Shown piece after piece: positions 7,786 through 11,754 of a stretch of 11,754 bases of DNA (position 1 is its first letter; each line of letters starts with the position of its first letter). Under the pieces are notes generated by a model. It was not told the origin of the DNA. It made no database searches and worked only from the letters and a program-made list of their open reading frames with translations. This DNA is from an uncultured Tabrizicola sp. (lineage in GTDB: Bacteria > Pseudomonadota > Alphaproteobacteria > Rhodobacterales > Rhodobacteraceae): the NCBI GenBank assembly GCA_937858255.1, contig CALLZQ010000335.1:1-11754 (forward strand), read 5' to 3'. The position numbers were made by a program, and so were the translations under genes.

Positions 7786-8844
7786 TCAGTTCATATCGGC
7801 GCCACGCTCGGCCGCGATGGCCGCCTCGGCATCGGCCGCCGCCGCCATGAAGGCGTCAAGCACCTCGGGGCCGCCCTTCACATTGGCCTTGAACCAGTCG
7901 AACACCGGCGCGACCGCGGCCTTGAATGCCGCTTTCTCTTCGGCGGTCGGCACATAGATTTCACCCCCCGCCGCCTTGAAATCGGCATAGGCCTGAATTT
8001 CCTTGCGCTTGGGCGAGGCGAAGGTGGCCTGTTGCAGGGCTGCAAAACCGTCCAGCACCACCTGCTTTTGCGCGTCGGTCATGCCGGTAAACCGGGCGTT
8101 GTTCATCCACCAGAAGGCGCCCATGTAGCTGTGACCGTCAAGGGTGATGTACTTGATGCCGGCATCGGTGAACTTCATTGACATGATGTCGGTGATGCCG
8201 TTTGCGGTGCCCTCGACCACGCCGGTTTGCAGCGAGGTGAACAGTTCCGGCCACGGAATCGGCGTGGGCGAGGCGCCAAGGGTGGTGGCCAGCGTCTGCG
8301 GCAGATCGGCCGGCACCGTCCGCATCTTCATCCCGGCCAGATCGCCCGGGGCGGCGATGCGCTTTTTGGTGTTGGCATAATTGCGCCAACCGCCGGTGTT
8401 GCCGATGGTCATCAGGCGGATGGTATCGCCGCTGTCGGCAAGCGCCATCTTGCGCAGCATCCGGGTGAAATCGCCGGTCAGCACATGCTCGGCCACGCGG
8501 TCATCGCTCATCAGATAGGGCAGGTCGAGGACCTGCACATAGGGGAACAGCCCTGCCGCCCCGCCCGAGGTCGAGATATAAAGGTCGATCGAGCCATCCG
8601 AGACGCCGGCCATGCATTCATCGGGCTTGGCGCAGATCTGGGTGCCCATGAAGATCTCGACGGCGATGGCACCGTTCGAGGCATTCTCGACATAGTTTTT
8701 GAAGACAACGAGGCCGTCGTAGTCTTCGTCATTCTCGTTCGAATTTGCGGTGGCGCGAAGGGTGATGTCGGCGGCAAAGGCCGCCCCTGCCGCACCGGCA
8801 AGCGCCGTCGCCAGAACCAGCGACTTGAGGGTTTTCTTCAGCAT
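7786..8844 (-). CDS. dctP: TRAP transporter periplasmic substrate-binding protein (DctP family)
   Basis: Periplasmic solute receptor of a tripartite ATP-independent transporter; captures a probably carboxylate-bearing solute and delivers it to DctQM. The 352-residue protein starts with a Sec signal peptide (MLKKTLKSL, hydrophobic core, AFA cleavage after about residue 24). Family features: GGWRNYANTKKRI (Arg154), LAGMKMRTVPADLPQTLATT with Arg175, the position of the arginine that salt-bridges the substrate carboxylate in known members, PWPELFTSLQTGVVEGTANG (Asn215), and an aromatic FWWMNN site (245-246). Cys71 and Cys77 in QICAKPDEC could form a small disulfide loop in the periplasm. The start has GGGAGG (8851-8856) six bases upstream. 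It is the last gene of the Q-M-P order, 28 bases after dctM and before the shared terminator. The symbol denotes family only; the substrate is not predictable by eye. Confidence 0.93.
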   Translation of the reverse strand: MLKKTLKSLVLATALAGAAGAAFAADITLRATANSNENDEDYDGLVVFKNYVENASNGAIAVEIFMGTQICAKPDECMAGVSDGSIDLYISTSGGAAGLFPYVQVLDLPYLMSDDRVAEHVLTGDFTRMLRKMALADSGDTIRLMTIGNTGGWRNYANTKKRIAAPGDLAGMKMRTVPADLPQTLATTLGASPTPIPWPELFTSLQTGVVEGTANGITDIMSMKFTDAGIKYITLDGHSYMGAFWWMNNARFTGMTDAQKQVVLDGFAALQQATFASPKRKEIQAYADFKAAGGEIYVPTAEEKAAFKAAVAPVFDWFKANVKGGPEVLDAFMAAAADAEAAIAAERGADMN

Positions 8845-8872
8845 TGGTTTCCTCCCTTTGATTATCTGAAGA

Positions 8873-10166
8873 TCACGGTACGAACCCGAACAGACGCGGC
8901 ACCGTCAGCGTCAGCGCGGGGAAATAGGTCAGCAAGAAGATCACGGCGACCTCGACCGCCAGAAACGGCAGGGTCGCGCGGGCAATGGTCTCGACCCTAA
9001 GGCCCGAAACCGAAGAGGTTACAAACAGCACCAGCCCCATCGGTGGCGTCAGCAGCCCAACGGTCAGGTTCACCGCCATGATGATGGCGAAATGCACCGA
9101 GTTGACGCCCAGTTCGGCAAAGATCGGGCCAAGGATCGGGCCAAGGATGATGATCGCCGGCCCCGCATCCAGAAACATCCCGACGATGAACAACAGGATA
9201 TTGATCAGGAACAGCAGCACATAGGGATTGTCCGACAGGCCAAGGATAAAGCCTGCCAGCGTCTCGGGCGTATGGGCAAGGCTGGCCACGGTCTTGAACG
9301 CCATCGCGGCCCCGACCAAGAGCAGCACCACCGCCGAGGTGATGCCCGAGCGGATCAGGATATCCGGCAGGTCGGTCAGGTGCAGGGTGCGCATGACGAA
9401 AAGACCGATGAACATCGCATAACCGACCGCGATCCCGGCGGCTTCGGTCGGGGTAAACACCCCGCCCAGAATCCCGCCCAGAATGATCACTGGCGTCATC
9501 AGCGGCCAGATCGCCCGCAGGCTCGCCTGTCCCCGCTCGGGCCAGGTGGCGCGGCGGGTCGCGGGCGGCAGGTCATAACGGTCGGCCATAAGCGCGATCA
9601 CCGCCATCAGAGAGACACCGATCAGCACCCCGGGCACGATTCCGGCCAGAAACAGGGCTGCGACACTCTCGCCCATCACATAGGCATAGATGATCATGAT
9701 GCCCGAGGGCGGGATGATCGGCCCGATGGTCGAGGCGGCGGCGGTGATCGCGGCGGCAAAGCGGCGGGGATAGCCCCGCGTTTTCCATCGCCGGGATCAG
9801 CATCGATCCCAAGGCCGACACATCGGCGACGGCCGAGCCGGACAGGCCCGCAAACAGCATCGAGGACAAGACGTTGACATGTGCCAGCCCACCCCGCAGA
9901 TGCCCCATCATCGCCTGAGAGAACTCGACCAGCCGCAGCGTGATGTTCGAGCGGTTCATCACCTCGCCCGCCATCATGAAGAATGGAATGGCCATCAGCG
10001 GAAAGCTGTCCATGCCGTTGTAGACATTGCGGTAGAGAAGGATGATGTCCCGCTCTTGCCCGTTCAGCCAGAGCAAGAGGCCCGGCGCGGCGATCAGGCC
10101 GAAGAACACCGGCAGGCCCAGAAACAGAAAGACCAGGAAGAGCGGCAGGAAAAAGCTCAGCATCAT
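8873..10166 (-). pseudogene. dctM: TRAP transporter large membrane subunit (DctM family), frameshifted as read
   Basis: The large permease subunit, which carries the sodium-coupled transport pathway in the inner membrane. Two frames encode the halves: from ATG 10166 (MMLSFFLPLFLVFLFLG) to about IPAMENAG, and a second frame from about YPRRFAAAITAAASTIGPI through IPPSGIMIIYAYVMGES to the stop at 8873. The join is at the C4 run 9774-9777 (G4 on the coding strand), about residue 130. Removing one base gives one continuous 430-residue protein with about a dozen hydrophobic segments, the normal DctM length. As read, translation leaves frame and stops near 9573 after 197 codons. The start overlaps the dctQ stop (ATGA, 10163-10166). 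The remaining coding sequence shows no decay, so a sequencing error or a very recent or reversible slip is more likely than an old pseudogene. Confidence 0.88.
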
Positions 10167-10753
10167 TCGGCCCCCAGCGAGACGGCGCCGGCGATCTGGG
10201 GCAGGCGGTCGCCACCGCCGGTCAGAACCACCAGATTGCGCAGGATCAGTTCGACACAGACGAGGATCAACAGACCCAACCCCACCAGCATTGAGGCCAT
10301 TTGCGCCGCCCGGGGCACCTTGACCCAGACCGACAGATCCCAGGCCGCGAGATAGCGTAGCGCATCCATCTCAAACCGTCCGCCCAGACCCGTCACCTCT
10401 TTCCAGGCGATGCCGATGCCGATCCACAGCACCGCCAGCGACAGGCCCAGCAGCACCAGCGCCAGTATCGCCCCTGCCCGTTGCGGCAGCATCCGCACGA
10501 ACAGCTCGATCGAGACGAAGCCGCCGCGCCGAAAGGCGGTGGCCGCCATCAGCCCGGTCGCCCAGAGCATCAGAAAGCGCGCGGCCTCTTCGGGCCAGGG
10601 CAGGGCGTTGTTCAGCACATAGCGCCAGAACACCTGAACCAGAATGATGACGACCATTGCGGCCATGCAAAGCGCGCCAAGCGCGCGACCGGCGGCCAGC
10701 AGCGCGGCGTTGGTTCTTCCCAGAACCCTTGCTGGTCCGAGCAGCGCACCCAT
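10163..10753 (-). CDS. dctQ: TRAP transporter small membrane subunit (DctQ family)
   Basis: Small inner-membrane subunit needed for assembly and function of the TRAP permease with DctM. At 196 residues with four hydrophobic segments (about residues 23-45, 60-78, 95-117 and 147-170), it fits the DctQ family. The family signature is seen after the first helix: W/Y-rich FWRYVLNNALPWPEEAARFL, then MLWATGLMAATAFRRGGFVS and IELF. The ATG at 10753 has AGGGA (10761-10765) seven bases upstream, within a longer purine-rich GGGAGGGA stretch. Its stop overlaps the dctM start by four bases, indicating coupled translation. It is the first TRAP gene; 59 bases separate it from the flavin reductase gene, so it may be read from that transcript or from its own promoter. 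Confidence 0.92.
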   Translation of the reverse strand: MGALLGPARVLGRTNAALLAAGRALGALCMAAMVVIILVQVFWRYVLNNALPWPEEAARFLMLWATGLMAATAFRRGGFVSIELFVRMLPQRAGAILALVLLGLSLAVLWIGIGIAWKEVTGLGGRFEMDALRYLAAWDLSVWVKVPRAAQMASMLVGLGLLILVCVELILRNLVVLTGGGDRLPQIAGAVSLGAE

Positions 10754-10779
10754 CGGTGCTTCCCTCCCTCGTCATCACG

Positions 10780-10801
10780 CCCGCATTATGCGGGGGTTTT
10801 T
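10780..10801 (+). terminator. Terminator-like hairpin, oriented against the flanking genes
   Basis: CCCGCA (10780-10785), loop TTA, TGCGGG (10789-10794), then GG and five T (10797-10801) on the plus strand. Beyond one mismatched pair the stem extends by AC/GT. As an intrinsic terminator it works only on plus-strand (antisense) transcripts; on the minus strand the run precedes the hairpin as A5, so it would simply fold in the leader before dctQ. Confidence 0.4.
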
Positions 10802-10812
10802 GTCCGGCGCCG

Positions 10813-11328
10813 TCACGGCGTCGGGGCAAAGCATCCGTAGCGACCTTGGGCAAACACCAGCGGCTCTCCCTCGCGGCTGGCGGCCCGCAGAACATGGCCG
10901 ACGACGATCAGGTGATCACCCCCGTCATGGGTCGCGTGTTGGGCACATTCGAAACGGGCCAAGGCGCCATGGATCAGCGGCACGCCCTCGGGGCTGATCT
11001 CATGGCTCAACCCGTGGAAGCCGGCACCCCCCCGGGCGAACCGCGTCAGCCAGTCACCATGGGCGCGGTCCAGAATATGAATGGCATAATGCCGTGCTGC
11101 CGCGAAATGGGCGAATCGGGTCGAGGATTTCGCGGGCGACCACAGCACCAGCGGCGGGTCGAGCGATACGGCGGCAAAGCTGTTGGCAGTAAAACCCATC
11201 GGCCCCTCGGGCGCATCAATCGTTACCACCGTCACACCGGTGGCAAACTGGCCAAGCGCATCGCGAAAGGCGCGGGCATTGCCTTGGGGGTTGAACACCA
11301 TTTCTGCCATTGTCGCTCCGTCTGCCAT
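10813..11328 (-). CDS. Flavin reductase-domain protein (FMN-binding split barrel)
   Basis: A 171-residue protein of the flavin reductase-like family, which binds FMN or FAD and reduces it with NAD(P)H, often supplying reduced flavin to a partner monooxygenase. Family pattern in order: FRDALGQFATGVTVVTIDAP, GPMGFTANSFAAVSLDPPLV (flavin-phosphate region) with LWSPAKSS, YAIHILDRAH, a central His/Gly segment, GDHLIVVGHV, and the final PLVFAQGRYG. The ATG at 11328 is preferred because it overlaps the upstream gene's stop in TGATG and has GAGGT (11335-11339) six bases upstream; the ATG at 11310 with GGAG upstream is an alternative and would remove six residues. It is coupled to the aldo/keto reductase upstream. 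No monooxygenase partner is visible in the window, so its physiological role is open. Confidence 0.9.
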   Translation of the reverse strand: MADGATMAEMVFNPQGNARAFRDALGQFATGVTVVTIDAPEGPMGFTANSFAAVSLDPPLVLWSPAKSSTRFAHFAAARHYAIHILDRAHGDWLTRFARGGAGFHGLSHEISPEGVPLIHGALARFECAQHATHDGGDHLIVVGHVLRAASREGEPLVFAQGRYGCFAPTP

Positions 11329-11754
11329 CAGGGCACCTCATGTCCGATGGCATGAGTGTAGAGCTCGAACCAGGTCTGACGATCCATCCTGACGCGCATC
11401 GCCTGAGAAATTCGGGTGATGCGATCCAGCGCATTGGTACCCAGCACCGGCAAGACCCCTGCGGGGTGGTGCAACAGCCAGGCGATGGCGACGGCGGACC
11501 AGCCAACCCCCTGCTCGGCGCCGATCGGGTGCAGCGCCGCGCGCAGCGGCGCCTGCGCGCCCGAAAGCAGGCTGCCACCGGCCAGCGGGCTCCAGGCCAT
11601 CAGCGGGATGGCACGTTCCTGATGAAAGGCGACATCGCCATTGGTCAGGGGGGCGTGACAGGCCAGCGACAGTTCGATCTGATTGGTGGCCAGCCGGGTC
11701 TGCATGGCCGATTGCAGCAGGCGGACATCCCAAGGGCGGAAATTCGACACGCCG
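11328..11754 (-). CDS. Aldo/keto reductase, YdhF-like, C-terminal part (5' end beyond window)
   Basis: The frame runs off the right edge, so only the last 141 residues are seen. It enters at GVSNFRPWDV, the classic aldo/keto reductase motif (the GTG there is an internal Val codon, not a start). It continues with LATNQIELS, a MAWSPLAGGSLLSG strand-loop, AIAWLLHHPAGVLPVLGTNA (NADP-binding region) and the C-terminal end RQTWFELYTHAIGHEVP. This ending closely resembles E. coli YdhF as I remember it (QQWF...ALGYDVP), suggesting that subgroup: a cytosolic NAD(P)H-dependent oxidoreductase with a TIM-barrel fold and unclear natural substrate. The catalytic Asp/Tyr/Lys/His residues lie in the missing N-terminal half. 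Its stop overlaps the flavin reductase start by one base. Confidence 0.88.
   Translation of the reverse strand, partial: GVSNFRPWDVRLLQSAMQTRLATNQIELSLACHAPLTNGDVAFHQERAIPLMAWSPLAGGSLLSGAQAPLRAALHPIGAEQGVGWSAVAIAWLLHHPAGVLPVLGTNALDRITRISQAMRVRMDRQTWFELYTHAIGHEVP

Noticed and set aside
9573..9697. Programmed frameshifting as the explanation for the two dctM frames
   Set aside because: No typical slippery heptamer or downstream stimulatory element was recognised, and DctM is normally encoded in one frame; a one-base indel in a homopolymer is simpler.
8227..9877. Two plus-strand open frames of about 260 codons opposite dctP and dctM
   Set aside because: Composition rich in Arg, Gly, His and Asp without motifs; they mirror the TRAP genes, which have clear family signatures and ribosome sites.
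1..11754. tRNA, rRNA, CRISPR arrays, insertion sequences, prophage or defence systems
   Set aside because: Looked for on both strands; no cloverleaf, repeat-spacer pattern, transposase, terminal repeats or defence-type protein was seen.

Overview
The window is high-GC DNA with tight, strongly biased coding, overlapping start/stop codons and clear Shine-Dalgarno sites. The gene set and protein wording (panBC, a soluble multi-PAS hybrid kinase, a TRAP transporter, a YdhF-type aldo/keto reductase) suggest an alphaproteobacterium, most likely of the Rhodobacteraceae (Paracoccus/Rhodobacter-like). This placement is inferred from reading the proteins, not from a database search. Both ends cut through genes, and the first ~60 bases are an abnormal G-rich stretch that may be a poor contig end.

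Layout, left to right. (1) 1-530 (+) is the C-terminal half of an EamA/DMT-type membrane transporter; its stop overlaps the stop of a convergent small cupin gene (527-868, -). (2) After a divergent promoter region, 1033-2711 (+) holds panB-panC, overlapping by GTGA, which encode two steps of pantothenate synthesis. (3) A small unrecognised gene (2737-2934, -) converges on panC. (4) 3171-7714 (+) is a two-component system: a 1304-residue soluble hybrid histidine kinase with about two GAF-like and four PAS-like sensory modules plus a C-terminal receiver, followed 14 bases later by a NarL/LuxR-type response regulator. (5) A strong bidirectional terminator (7739-7766) separates it from a minus-strand run. 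In transcription order this run is a YdhF-like aldo/keto reductase (enters from the right edge), a flavin reductase-domain protein, then TRAP transporter genes dctQ, dctM and dctP.

How the parts may work together: the TRAP genes form a complete tripartite importer (binding protein, small and large membrane subunits) in the order Q-M-P. However, dctM as read carries a one-base insertion in a C4 run (9774-9777) that breaks the frame at about residue 130; removing one base restores a normal 430-residue protein. The adjacent convergent two-component system is a reasonable candidate regulator of the transporter, but nothing in the sequence proves it. The reductase genes share the strand and may share the transcript.

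No tRNA, rRNA, CRISPR, insertion sequence, phage gene or defence system was seen. This is mostly ordinary core and transport gene content; the items most worth checking are the dctM frameshift, the domain-rich kinase, and a terminator-like hairpin pointing against all its neighbouring genes.
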